In this document: positions 27,483 through 36,974 of the stretch, in pieces
Layout of the letters: the number at the start of each line of letters is the position of its first letter
How positions within the stretch are numbered: position 1 is the stretch's first letter
From: CAYVTV01 sp964526475
Lineage (GTDB): Bacteria > Bacteroidota > Bacteroidia > Bacteroidales > GCA-2748055
DNA: 55,911 nt
NCBI GenBank assembly: GCA_964526475.1
Contig: CAZGKF010000016.1
Coordinates: 1-55,911 of the forward strand
Direction: 5' to 3'
Made by a program: the position numbers and the translations under genes
Notes under the pieces: generated by a model
Databases searched by the model: none
What the model saw: only the letters and a program-made list of their open reading frames with translations
Told to the model about the DNA's origin: nothing

Positions 27483-28463
27483 TTATTTCACATACACCTC
27501 AAGTAAAAAGGATTCTTTTAATGGCATTATCTCAGATTGTTTTATGGAGGCAGGCATCAGCACCACATCACCTTTTTTCATTGAAGTGTATGTTTGGTTG
27601 TCACATGTTATTTTAACCAGACCTTCTGCGCATAGGTATATCCTGAATGAATCCACAAATGAATAATCTTTAATAACCGGTTGGTTAAAATGAATTATAT
27701 TTGTTGTAAAATAATTACAGTCAACAACTTCAACAGATTTATTCAGTTCATCTCTGTAATTTGTCCTGTAATTATTATAAGTCTTGAAGTCAATTGCATC
27801 CATAGCCAGATCGGTGTGCAGTTCACGAGGCTCTCCTTCTTCATTCAATTTATCCCAGTCATATATTCTATATGTTATGTCAGATGTCTGGTGTATTTCT
27901 GCGAGAAGTATGCCTGCACATATTGCATGGATTCTTCCGGCAGGCATAAAGAAAACATCTCCTATACCGACACTCTCATAATTGAGTATTTCCGTTATTC
28001 TTCCGGAGTTAAAATATTCAAGATAATTCTGCTTATTTACTTCACGATTAAATCCTGTTATCAGATTTGCTTTTTCAGGTGCTTCCATAATATACCACAT
28101 CTCCGTTTTTCCATAAGCATTGTGTCTTTTTTTTGCCAGGTCATCATCAGGATGAACCTGGATACTCAATGTTTCGCTGGCATCAATAAATTTTACAAGA
28201 AGGGGGAATTCAACTCCAAACTTTTCATAAACCTTATCACCAACCATATCCCCCATGTAAATTTCAACAAGTTCCTGCAGATTATTCCCTTTCAGGAAAC
28301 CTTCGGATACGACTGATACATCACCTTCAAGTCCGGATATTTCCCAGCTTTCACCGCATTTATCCGATGCATTTTCCTTGGAAAGTATATTACGCAAACG
28401 GTTTCCTCCCCAAATTTTATCTTTAAGTATCGGATGGAATTTCAAAGGGTACAATTGATTCAT
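27483..28463 (-). CDS. manA: Mannose-6-phosphate isomerase, class I (short type)
   Basis: A 326-residue zinc isomerase interconverting mannose 6-phosphate and fructose 6-phosphate. LKFHPILKDKIWGGNRL is the family start. SIQVHPDDDLAKK and the EMWYIMEAP segment hold the zinc ligands, and PAGRIHAICAGILLAEIHQTSDITYRIYDWD is the catalytic cupin stretch. Length matches the Bacillus/Bacteroidota short form rather than the roughly 390-residue enteric form. It supplies mannose for glycan synthesis. A -7-like TATCTTTG (complement of 28495-28502) precedes it. Confidence 0.93.
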   Translation of the reverse strand: MNQLYPLKFHPILKDKIWGGNRLRNILSKENASDKCGESWEISGLEGDVSVVSEGFLKGNNLQELVEIYMGDMVGDKVYEKFGVEFPLLVKFIDASETLSIQVHPDDDLAKKRHNAYGKTEMWYIMEAPEKANLITGFNREVNKQNYLEYFNSGRITEILNYESVGIGDVFFMPAGRIHAICAGILLAEIHQTSDITYRIYDWDKLNEEGEPRELHTDLAMDAIDFKTYNNYRTNYRDELNKSVEVVDCNYFTTNIIHFNQPVIKDYSFVDSFRIYLCAEGLVKITCDNQTYTSMKKGDVVLMPASIKQSEIMPLKESFLLEVYVK

Positions 28464-28494
28464 AGATGTGGCATTAATAATGGAAAAAGTAGTC

Positions 28495-28502
28495 CAAAGA
28501 TA
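28495..28502 (-). promoter_or_regulatory. Putative manA -7 box
   Basis: TATCTTTG on the minus strand matches TAnnTTTG about 32 bases before the manA ATG. A TTTG -33 box is not seen. Confidence 0.33.
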
Positions 28503-28549
28503 ATGTTTTTTAGCGTATGTAGGGTGTAGAAAGTAACGCCAGTAAGCTT

Positions 28550-29887
28550 TTAATACAGTCCCTGATCGAGCATGGCATTGGCAACTTTAAGAAAACCTGC
28601 AATATTTGCACCTCTTACATAATTTACGTTTCCATCGGGCATTGTGCCGTATTTAACACAATTCTCATGTATTTGCGTCATGATGTGATGAAGGCGGCTA
28701 TCCACTTCATTACGGCTCCAATTTATTTTCATGGAGTTCTGAGCCATTTCAAGTCCTGAAGTAGCTACTCCTCCTGCATTAGATGCCTTCCCAGGGGCGT
28801 AAAGTATTTTATTTACAAGGAATAAATCTATAGCTTCAGGAGTGCAGGGCATGTTTGCTCCCTCACATACACATATGCAACCATTTTTTATCAGGTTCTG
28901 CGCATCTTCCAGGAATAGTTCATTCTGTGTTGCGCAGGGCAAAGCAATATCAGCCTTAATTTCCCAGGGACGTCTTCCCTGAAAAAATTCTGCACTTTCA
29001 AATTCAAAAGTATAGGGTCGAACGATATCTTCATTTGAAGCTCTTAGTTCACGCATATAATCTATTTTCTCTCCTATGACTCCGTCGGGGTCATAAATAT
29101 ATCCATCTGGTCCGGAGAGGGTAACGACTTTACCCCCAAGTTCAGTAACTTTTTGTGCAGCTCCCCAGGCAACATTCCCGAAACCAGAAAGTGCAACAGT
29201 TTTTCCTTCAAATGTTTCATTCTTCAAAGCAAGCATTTCCTGTGCAAAATATACAACCCCGAAACCTGTTGCTTCGGGACGTATAAGGCTGCCTCCCCAG
29301 TTAAGCCCTTTTCCTGTAAACACACCGGTATTTTCCTGTGCCAGTTTACGGTACATACCATACATGTAACCTATTTCCCTTGCTCCTACACCAATATCAC
29401 CGGCCGGAACGTCGGTATCAGGGCCGATATGATTATATAGTTCAAGCATAAAAGAGTTACAGAATCTCAAAATTTCCCTGCCCGATTTACCTTTCGGATC
29501 AAAGTCTGATCCCCCTTTAGCTCCGCCCATTGGAAGAGAAGTAAGGCTGTTTTTGAATATTTGTTCAAATCCGAGGAACTTCAATATACTTAGATTCACA
29601 CTTGGATGAAAACGTAAGCCTCCTTTGTAAGGTCCAATGGCATTATTAAACTGTATCCTGTAACCCCTGTTAACATGAATCCTGCCCTGATCGTCTTCCC
29701 ATGGAACCTTGAAAATAATTACCCTGTCAGGTTCAATAAGCCTTTCAATTATCTGGGAAGATTCAAACTGAGGATTTTCATTATAAACCTCCTCAATCGA
29801 TTCAAGAACTTCCCGGACAGCCTGATGATATTCAATTTCTCCCGAAGTCCTTTTTACAAGATCATTCATTAACACATCTACATTCAT
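28550..29887 (-). CDS. gdhA: NADP-type glutamate dehydrogenase
   Basis: A 445-residue hexameric-type glutamate dehydrogenase joining 2-oxoglutarate, ammonia and NAD(P)H. Substrate lysines K88 (GPYKGGLRFHPSV), K112 (IFKNSLTSLPMGG) and K124 (GGAKGGSDFDPKGKS) are all present. The cofactor domain has ALSGFGNVAWGAAQK, and EGANMPCTPEAI and GVATSGLEMAQNS follow as expected. Length and N-terminus fit the 50-kDa NADP-specific subgroup; cofactor preference is inferred from similarity. It stands alone between manA and the receiver/ATP-grasp genes, with a CAAATT-GTA-AATTTG inverted repeat about 70 bases upstream. Confidence 0.95.
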   Translation of the reverse strand: MNVDVLMNDLVKRTSGEIEYHQAVREVLESIEEVYNENPQFESSQIIERLIEPDRVIIFKVPWEDDQGRIHVNRGYRIQFNNAIGPYKGGLRFHPSVNLSILKFLGFEQIFKNSLTSLPMGGAKGGSDFDPKGKSGREILRFCNSFMLELYNHIGPDTDVPAGDIGVGAREIGYMYGMYRKLAQENTGVFTGKGLNWGGSLIRPEATGFGVVYFAQEMLALKNETFEGKTVALSGFGNVAWGAAQKVTELGGKVVTLSGPDGYIYDPDGVIGEKIDYMRELRASNEDIVRPYTFEFESAEFFQGRRPWEIKADIALPCATQNELFLEDAQNLIKNGCICVCEGANMPCTPEAIDLFLVNKILYAPGKASNAGGVATSGLEMAQNSMKINWSRNEVDSRLHHIMTQIHENCVKYGTMPDGNVNYVRGANIAGFLKVANAMLDQGLY

Positions 29888-29955
29888 AATATCTTATTTT
29901 TATAAAGAAGTCATTAATTTTCAAACGATTAATTCCCTAACAGCTTAAAAAAATA

Positions 29956-29970
29956 CAAATTGTAAATTTG
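29956..29970. promoter_or_regulatory. Inverted repeat upstream of gdhA, possible operator
   Basis: CAAATT-GTA-AATTTG is a perfect six-base inverted repeat with a three-base centre, about 70 bases before the gdhA start. Such a site could bind a dimeric regulator or hold a -33 TTTG. In AT-rich DNA it may arise by chance. Confidence 0.25.
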
Positions 29971-30098
29971 AAAGGATTTAAACTATTTTCCAAATATTTT
30001 TAAATAATAATTATATGATTTTAAGCATGTTAAAAAGATGAATTATGGATAGTTCAGCAGACATGGTTAAAGTCAATATAGTTTTGGAGTGGTTGCTA

Positions 30099-33092
30099 TC
30101 AACCATTTTCTTCCCTATACACTACACCTGTGTTATTTCTGCCATCTATCATCACTTTTAGTGCTTTTTCAAATCTTATATGGCGAATGTATTCATCCTC
30201 GTATGCGGGATTTTTATTATTGAGATATTCAAGATCATAAAAACCATCATTGACAAATGGATTAATTGTCATATATCCCACTCCGAAAGAGGTGAGGTTT
30301 TGAAAGAAATGGGTACCCTGGCTGGGGTCTATGTGATAATTCTCAAGACCTGATTCAATTATTATCCTGGCTTCTGATATCTGAGGCCATTTAATGGGGA
30401 TACCCAGCCAAGGATCTGATGAGCCCCATCGTCCGGGACCTACAAGAATAAAATTCTTTTTTTCTTCTTTCATCAGCTTATTTAATCTTTCCAGATTCAT
30501 TCCTATTTCTCCTGTTTTTGCAGGGTTAAAAGTTTCAGGTTTTACGTAAATAAAATCTTTTAATTTTTCAAAAATCCCATTTCCCAATGCTGAGGAAGAA
30601 AATATAATTACATCTTCTTTTATTATGTCATCAAGTTTCACAAGGATTACCTGGTCTCTTGTAACTATGGGTCTTATTTGCAGGAAGCTGAAAATTTTCG
30701 GATTTCCTTCAGGCACATTCATGTTAACAGCAAATTCCATCTCAATGGGTACATTCATTTCCTTATGTCCAATTTCCAGAAGATCTTTAAGAATATTGGC
30801 AAGCGGAAAAATATTATGATTAAGTACCGGGCTGAAGGTAATTACTTTTTTACCGCTGTAATTATAACCATCCCTTATCATTTGATTTTCATAATCGAAT
30901 ACTGATGCAACATATTTCAGGGAATTGTCTTTTTCTGCATCATTTATTTTCAGGCGTAAAAGATTAACACTATCATCGGTTGAGGTGGTATAACTATCAC
31001 TGGAAAGATCAAGGGCGTAGAAATATTTCTGAGAATCTCTCAAAACATATTCAGGTGAAGATAACTGCAATATTTTTTTTGGATATCTGGGAGAGAATCT
31101 GAGGGAAATGCCACCATCCATAATGTATTTCCCAAGGCCGAATGCAACACTTGCAATTCCGTCTTCAGGCTTTTCCGGTTTAACAGGATAAAAGTTGATA
31201 CTTCTTGCTACTCCGCTAAATGTAGGATAATACTTTTCACCATACTTTGTCCCGCATATTTCCTGCAGAATAATCCCCATTTTTTCCTCATCAATTACAT
31301 TTGAGGTTGCAGCCATATAAGCTTTACTGGATTTGTAAAATACAGAAGCGTAAACACTTTTTATTGCATTTGTGAGCATCCTCATTGTAAGGGGGTGATC
31401 TGTATCAATAAGGGGAATCATGTATGTTGAATAGATACCGGCAAAAGGCTGATAATAGGAATCTTCAAGTTTGGAGGAGGATCTGACTGCGATTGGATTG
31501 TCAATAATTGAAATGAAGGCATTCAAATCCTGATGCACCCAACCGGGAAGCTTAGCGTTAACAAAATGCTCAAGAATTTCCTCATCTTTCATATCTGACA
31601 AACCAATTTTATACAAATCATTAGTTTCCAGGAATTCATCAAAAAGATCGGTGCTAAGTACTACGGTCCTTGGAATGGAAATTACCACATCATTGTATTT
31701 ATTAAAGAGGGAATATTTTTTTATTATCATATTAATGAAAGCCAGTCCTCTGGCTTTTCCCCCAATAGAGCCTTCCCCTATCCTTGAAAAAAGGAGATAT
31801 TCATCAAAGCTTTTTTTATCGAATTTAGCAATGATACCCCTTCCCTTACTTATGCGGAAACTTGAGATAGCCTCGTAAATATATGATCTGACATCATCAA
31901 GATTGTTGAAGTCTTCTTCTTTAAGGTATTTAAACAGTTGTGCTATAGGGAAAATAGCGCGTGCATTTAGCCATTTTGAAAAGTCGTTTCGTGATGCATG
32001 ATAAGAAAGCACATTATCAGGTACCCGCAGAATAAGTTGTTGAAGAGACTGTAGATCAGAGGCTTTTGCAACTACCTGTCCTGAATCCGGATCCCTGAAA
32101 ACGAATTCCCCGAATGCAAAATAAGAGATAATATAATTACGTACATCAATTGAAAGAGTTTTGGAATATTTATAAATAAAACCTGCTCCCATACGGTATG
32201 CCTGTTCTTCATTGCTCCTGTCGGAAGATTGAAGAAGGAAGGGCATGTGTGGATCTTCTTCCTTAACAAGTTTGCATAGGCTTAATCCCGCCTGGGTTTT
32301 ATGATCACGTTTGTTGTTTACCTTAAAACTTACATCTGATATTATACCTAAAAGATTATGCTTATAATTATTATATAATGATAGAGCCTCATCATACGTT
32401 TTTGCCAGAAGGATTTTTGGTCGTCCTCTCATTCTCAGCATTTTCTGGTGTTCATTTAAGGCTTCCCTGGCAAAATCACGTGATTGTTTGAGAATTATTT
32501 TATACAGCAGAGGGAGATAAATAGAAGTATAACGTATGGAATCTTCCACCAGAAGTATTGTCTGTGCACCAACCTGCTCCACATCATGTTCTGCGTTCAT
32601 TCTGTCTTCAATAAGTTTTATTATAGCAAGCAGAAGATTTGCATTTCCCAGCCAGCAGAAAACATAATCAATAGCACTCAGATCTTCTTTTTCCAGGCGC
32701 AGGGAGACTTCCCTGTTAAAATGTGTGAGTACTACAATAGGAACATTTTCGTAATTGGCCCTGATTTGTTTTGCCAGTTGATATGTGTCCACATCACCGA
32801 TGTTGAGCATTTCGATTACCAGGTCAACATTTTCTTTATCAAGGATTTGAAAAGCTTCCCTGGCGGAACCGGCTTTAAGAAAGCGGGGAGGATACCTTAG
32901 ACTCAGAGATACATATTCATTGAATATCTGCTCATCAATTCTTCCATCTTCTTCCAGCATGAAAAAATCATAGTTGCTACTAATGATCAATATCTGTCTT
33001 ATCCTTTTTTGCATCAACTTTTCAAACTCCGTCATGCTGAAATCCACGCTTGGCGTATCAATTCTTCTAATATTCATCTTATGTTCATTCAT
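30099..33092 (-). CDS. Receiver-receiver-PEP/pyruvate-binding (PPDK N-terminal-like) fusion protein
   Basis: A 997-residue cytoplasmic protein. Residues about 31-165 form a receiver-like fold whose acceptor position is Met95 (DLVIEMLNIG), so it cannot be phosphorylated there. Residues about 176-325 form a second receiver with E183/D184, acceptor D253 (GIISDVSF), SS at 289-290 and K308, and an extra insertion of about 35 residues after the first helix. From about 435 comes an ATP-grasp, PPDK-N-like region: GSIGGKARGLAF (441-452), AVRSSSKLEDSYYQPFAGIY (R537), then LVGPGRWGSSDPWLGIPIKW and SQGTHFFQNLTS near the C-terminus. I see no phospho-histidine swivel or PEP TIM-barrel domain, so it is not a complete PPDK or PEP synthase. 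It lies 31 bases after a longer paralogue. Role unknown; ATP-dependent phosphotransfer coupled to signal input is an inference. Confidence 0.8.
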   Translation of the reverse strand: MNEHKMNIRRIDTPSVDFSMTEFEKLMQKRIRQILIISSNYDFFMLEEDGRIDEQIFNEYVSLSLRYPPRFLKAGSAREAFQILDKENVDLVIEMLNIGDVDTYQLAKQIRANYENVPIVVLTHFNREVSLRLEKEDLSAIDYVFCWLGNANLLLAIIKLIEDRMNAEHDVEQVGAQTILLVEDSIRYTSIYLPLLYKIILKQSRDFAREALNEHQKMLRMRGRPKILLAKTYDEALSLYNNYKHNLLGIISDVSFKVNNKRDHKTQAGLSLCKLVKEEDPHMPFLLQSSDRSNEEQAYRMGAGFIYKYSKTLSIDVRNYIISYFAFGEFVFRDPDSGQVVAKASDLQSLQQLILRVPDNVLSYHASRNDFSKWLNARAIFPIAQLFKYLKEEDFNNLDDVRSYIYEAISSFRISKGRGIIAKFDKKSFDEYLLFSRIGEGSIGGKARGLAFINMIIKKYSLFNKYNDVVISIPRTVVLSTDLFDEFLETNDLYKIGLSDMKDEEILEHFVNAKLPGWVHQDLNAFISIIDNPIAVRSSSKLEDSYYQPFAGIYSTYMIPLIDTDHPLTMRMLTNAIKSVYASVFYKSSKAYMAATSNVIDEEKMGIILQEICGTKYGEKYYPTFSGVARSINFYPVKPEKPEDGIASVAFGLGKYIMDGGISLRFSPRYPKKILQLSSPEYVLRDSQKYFYALDLSSDSYTTSTDDSVNLLRLKINDAEKDNSLKYVASVFDYENQMIRDGYNYSGKKVITFSPVLNHNIFPLANILKDLLEIGHKEMNVPIEMEFAVNMNVPEGNPKIFSFLQIRPIVTRDQVILVKLDDIIKEDVIIFSSSALGNGIFEKLKDFIYVKPETFNPAKTGEIGMNLERLNKLMKEEKKNFILVGPGRWGSSDPWLGIPIKWPQISEARIIIESGLENYHIDPSQGTHFFQNLTSFGVGYMTINPFVNDGFYDLEYLNNKNPAYEDEYIRHIRFEKALKVMIDGRNNTGVVYREENG

Positions 33093-33123
33093 ATAAACAT
33101 ATTAAATTATTTATCCATCGCCA

Positions 33124-36100
33124 TTATGTGCGATGAACGATTGATATCCTGTTTCGTCCTTCCATTATAACATTCAATGGTTTTTTAAATCTGACATGTT
33201 TAAAAAACTTGCATTCATATGCAAGATATTGTTTTTCCAGTTCCGGCCAATCTATAAATTCTCTGCGGGAGGTATGCTGAATAGAGAAATATCCTATGTT
33301 CATTGATGTCAGGTTGTGAAAGAAATGAGAACCCAGTGAGGCGTCGAGGGGGAAATCGGCCAGACTTATCTCAATAATAACTTTAGCTGCAGAAATGTTT
33401 GGCCAGTTTACAGGTATTCCTAAAAAAGGATCATTTGTACCCCAACGTCCGGGGCCTATTAGAATATAATTTTTACCTTCTGCTGCTAATTTCTTATTAA
33501 TTTCGTCAATTTCCTTAACCATTTCCTTAGTTTTCGTCTTATCGAAAATATCTTTTTTAATAAAAACAACATCCCTCATATTATCAATTCTTCCGTTGCC
33601 CATACTTTTTTCTGTGTATATAAGGATCTTTTCTCTTTCAATATCCTCCAGGTTAAAGGAATAATCTGCTGAAATTGTTGTCAATGGTTTTATCTGGAGA
33701 AGATAGAAGGAGGGGAGGCCGGATTCATTCTTATTGAGTGTAACTGCATATTCAATTTCAATGGGTGATCCCAGTGCTTCTTTCCCAACATCAAGGATGA
33801 ATTCGAGAGTTTTTGCAAGAGGTAAATAATTATACTTCAATAAATCCGGAAAATTGAGAATTCTAGGTCCCTGGACTGATAATCCGGGTTCCAGTCTGTC
33901 GTTTTCAGGGTCGTATACAGAAACCAGATGAGACAAAGTTCCATGCATTTCAGCCTTGTCAATCCCAAGTCTGGTTAAGCTTGCCATTGCTCCGCCTGTT
34001 TTAAAATCTATTTCAGTTTTATTCATGTTTAAAGCAATAAATTCCACTTGTGAATTTTTAATTAGATTTTTGGTGGAATTTATTTCTGTTTCAGGATATT
34101 TTGGTGAAAACCGGTATGACTTTTCTCCCTGTACCACGTAATGTCCTAAACCCAAAGCTGCCAGCGCAAATCCATCTTCAGGCTGCATATGGGCTATAGG
34201 GTAGTAGTTATGTGATTGAGCTGTACCGCTGATATGGGGATAATAGTACCCTTCGTATTCATTGCCGGCTACTTCCTGAATAATAACAGCCATTTTTTCC
34301 TCCTCTACCTTATACCCGATGGCATCAAAATATTTTCTTGAATCGGGAGAGTAAATAGAAGCATAAACAAGTCGTATTGCATCAGAAAGATGTTTATAGG
34401 CTATTTTTGGATCAACATGGTTATTTGGGAGTAGAATTGTTTCAAAAACTCCGGAAAAGGGATGATCGGTGCTATCTTCCAGCAAGCTTGAAGATCTTAT
34501 GGCAAGAGGTCCCCTGAGAATGGAGAGTAATGTTTTAAGTTTTTTTTCAAGGTGATAGGAGAGGTCTCCCCTAAGGAACATTGAACGAATATCATCATAA
34601 CTATAGTCGCCATGAATAATTTCAAGAAGATTATTCCTCTCAATAAAATAATCAAATTCATCTGTTCCGATAATAGAAGTTTTCGGATTACGGATACTGA
34701 TTCCTGGCAGCAGGCCGGAAAAATTCAGGTTGTATATCAATGTGTTGATAAATGCCAGTCCCCGGCCCTTACCACCTAGTGCTCCGGTTCCAAGACTAAC
34801 GATATTTGATTCATCAAGGAGTGCAGACTCTTCAAAATTTACAATTTTCCCTGCATTCGACTCATTTCTATATTTACTGATAACAAATTTCAGATAATTT
34901 CTGAATTCTTCAGGTTTTTTAAAATCAGTGACTTTTACAGAGTAGATCATTTTAGCGATCTTTATTTCCCCTCTTGCCATAAGCCAAAGAGAGAAATGAT
35001 GCCTTTTCCCGTGATAGATAAGTGAATCTATGGGGATTGTTTCTATGTGATTTTCAAATTCCTTAAGGGATCTCGCTTCAGCGATTTTCTTCCCTCCGGG
35101 ATCTCTGTACTCAAAGCTGCCAAAACCCAGATGATGACTTATAAAACTTTTTATATCCAGCAGCAGAGTCTCAGAGTTTTTGTTTATAAAAGTTGATTTA
35201 AGTTCAAATGCCAGGCGTGCGTTTTGGGTGTCGGATGACTGTATTATAGTTGGAAGACCCTTATAATTTTCATGTATATAGTTAACAAGCCTAAACCCTG
35301 CTTTTTCATCATATTCCCCCCTTCTTTTATAGATTACATCAGTAATAAGGCACATCAGGTTATTCCCATACTTTTCAATTATTTCAATAGCTTCCTCATA
35401 ACTTGATGCAAGTAATATTTTAGGCCGGGTTCTTAATCTTAAAACTTTGTATAATTCTTCGGCTGTGACATCAAAAATAATGCGTTTGGTTTGTTCGAAC
35501 ACACTGGTATAAAGAAGAGGCAGGTATCTTGAATAGTATATCTCGGAATCTTCCACGAGGAGAATCACCTTCACCAAGCCCATTTGTGTGTCGTTCTCCA
35601 CATTTACTTTGTCTTCAAGCAATTTGACCATGGTGAAAAATATTTTAGATTCACCATTCCATACAAATAGCTTATCATATTGTAATAAGTTAAAAGTTTT
35701 TTCTTTGAAAGAGGTAACTTCCTGTTTGTTATTCAGAAGTACATATAAAGGGATGTAAGGAAAGTTCTCTTTAACTGCGAGTGCTATCCGGGAAGGTGTA
35801 TCCTTATCGGATCCTATCATAAGAATTACCAGATCAAAATGTCTGATGCTAAGTTGCTCCATAGCTTCCTCGTAAGTTGAAACACCTGATACCCTTGGCA
35901 GGGCAGTCATACTTAGCTGATAATATTCACCCAGGAAATGTTCAGAAAATCTTCCTTCTTTCTCAATGGTATATGCATCGTAGAGGGTGGCAACAAGAAG
36001 TATTTCCCTGACTTTATAAGGCATAAGATCGTGAAAGATATCCCTGTTTGAATTCTGGTTGTTTAGAAATTTCTGAAGCAGTTTACGGCTGCTAATGTGC

Positions 36101-36588
36101 TTCTCTTTATGAAATTCAGATATTTCTGTTCTGATCTGGTCTTTTTCAAATGATCTTTTCAGGATTCTCCTTGCTTCCATTGCATTGAGGAAGTTTACAA
36201 TCATTCCGGCCAGGTTATTAATAAGATCGCGTTCTTCCTTCAGAAAAGGACCTTCGTACAGATCATCAAACTTCTTAAGATAATAAACCTCAATAGTGCC
36301 GCCCCGATCATCAATTGTCCTGAATGACTGAATCTGTTTCCATTCAGTTTCCCTGAACCCTGGTGTTATATAGTTCAATGTTGCAAACTTGATCCTTGCT
36401 ACTGTATGCTCAGGGTATTGCCATGCTATTGGGAGGATAAGAACAATCTGCCGCAGGGTTTCTTCTATGGATCTTCCTTCTTTAAGAATTTCAGTTGTAC
36501 GGTTTATACAGGAAAGTTCCTTCAGACGTTCTTTTTTCTCTGCAAGCAGTTTTTGTATTTCGCTTTCTGAATGTAAAGGATCCGCCAT
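33124..36588 (-). CDS. GAF-receiver-receiver-PEP/pyruvate-binding (PPDK N-terminal-like) fusion protein
   Basis: An 1154-residue paralogue of the downstream gene with an added N-terminal GAF-like domain (about 20-145, LSCINRTTEILKEGRS ... ILPIAWQYPEHTVARIKF ... ERDLINNLAGMIVNFLNAM), a form often seen on histidine kinases. The first receiver (about 193-330) again has Met (M257 in DLVILMIGS) at the acceptor position. The second (about 340-490) keeps E346/D347, D417 (CLITDVIYK), SS and K470. The ATP-grasp part has GTGALGGKGRGLAFINTL, LAIRSSSLLEDSTDHPFSGV and GPGRWGTNDPFLGIPVNWP. No swivel His domain follows. It is the first gene of the tandem pair, 386 bases after korB. The shared layout shows an old duplication. 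NCBI-style naming would be PEP/pyruvate-binding domain protein; the function is not known. Confidence 0.8.
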   Translation of the reverse strand: MADPLHSESEIQKLLAEKKERLKELSCINRTTEILKEGRSIEETLRQIVLILPIAWQYPEHTVARIKFATLNYITPGFRETEWKQIQSFRTIDDRGGTIEVYYLKKFDDLYEGPFLKEERDLINNLAGMIVNFLNAMEARRILKRSFEKDQIRTEISEFHKEKHISSRKLLQKFLNNQNSNRDIFHDLMPYKVREILLVATLYDAYTIEKEGRFSEHFLGEYYQLSMTALPRVSGVSTYEEAMEQLSIRHFDLVILMIGSDKDTPSRIALAVKENFPYIPLYVLLNNKQEVTSFKEKTFNLLQYDKLFVWNGESKIFFTMVKLLEDKVNVENDTQMGLVKVILLVEDSEIYYSRYLPLLYTSVFEQTKRIIFDVTAEELYKVLRLRTRPKILLASSYEEAIEIIEKYGNNLMCLITDVIYKRRGEYDEKAGFRLVNYIHENYKGLPTIIQSSDTQNARLAFELKSTFINKNSETLLLDIKSFISHHLGFGSFEYRDPGGKKIAEARSLKEFENHIETIPIDSLIYHGKRHHFSLWLMARGEIKIAKMIYSVKVTDFKKPEEFRNYLKFVISKYRNESNAGKIVNFEESALLDESNIVSLGTGALGGKGRGLAFINTLIYNLNFSGLLPGISIRNPKTSIIGTDEFDYFIERNNLLEIIHGDYSYDDIRSMFLRGDLSYHLEKKLKTLLSILRGPLAIRSSSLLEDSTDHPFSGVFETILLPNNHVDPKIAYKHLSDAIRLVYASIYSPDSRKYFDAIGYKVEEEKMAVIIQEVAGNEYEGYYYPHISGTAQSHNYYPIAHMQPEDGFALAALGLGHYVVQGEKSYRFSPKYPETEINSTKNLIKNSQVEFIALNMNKTEIDFKTGGAMASLTRLGIDKAEMHGTLSHLVSVYDPENDRLEPGLSVQGPRILNFPDLLKYNYLPLAKTLEFILDVGKEALGSPIEIEYAVTLNKNESGLPSFYLLQIKPLTTISADYSFNLEDIEREKILIYTEKSMGNGRIDNMRDVVFIKKDIFDKTKTKEMVKEIDEINKKLAAEGKNYILIGPGRWGTNDPFLGIPVNWPNISAAKVIIEISLADFPLDASLGSHFFHNLTSMNIGYFSIQHTSRREFIDWPELEKQYLAYECKFFKHVRFKKPLNVIMEGRNRISIVHRT

Positions 36589-36974
36589 AGCATTAATTTT
36601 CTTTGCTAAAATTAACGAATTATATTGTCGGGTGAAAAAAAAATGTATAAACAGTTATTACAGAAAACTGGACCTAACAAAATACACAATGTTCAGATAA
36701 TTCAAAATAATATTCCCTGGCATAAAAGAGGATTTGAAAAAATTCAGTGAATGTAACTTTTCAGAAGTGTCAGTGCACTTAAGAGTACAGATGAACCAGT
36801 AAAAAAGTTGGTAGTTGTCTAAGAGAAAAAAATCTCTCCTTCAGGGAATTACGTATAAAAAATTGTTACCGCAGATTATAGCAGAATGAAGTGCAATTAT
36901 CAGCGTAGAAGAAGGCTCTTTCCATACATCTGTAAACTTCATCAAACTATTGCAGATAAAGGGTAGGTTTATTA
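36589..36974. other. 386-base gap between korB and the receiver/ATP-grasp pair
   Basis: No open frame with coding character, tRNA or strong terminator is seen. The only structure is a short AGAGA/TCTCT hairpin with an all-A loop at 36822-36837. It presumably holds the promoter of the receiver/ATP-grasp genes, but no -7 consensus match was found. Confidence 0.5.

Noticed and set aside
30099..36588. Calling the two large proteins pyruvate phosphate dikinase (ppdK) or PEP synthase
   Set aside because: Only the ATP-grasp part is recognisable; the His swivel and PEP-binding barrel are not, so the full reaction cannot be assumed.
36822..36837. AGAGA/TCTCT hairpin as a korB terminator
   Set aside because: Five weak pairs, about 140 bases past the stop and no T run.
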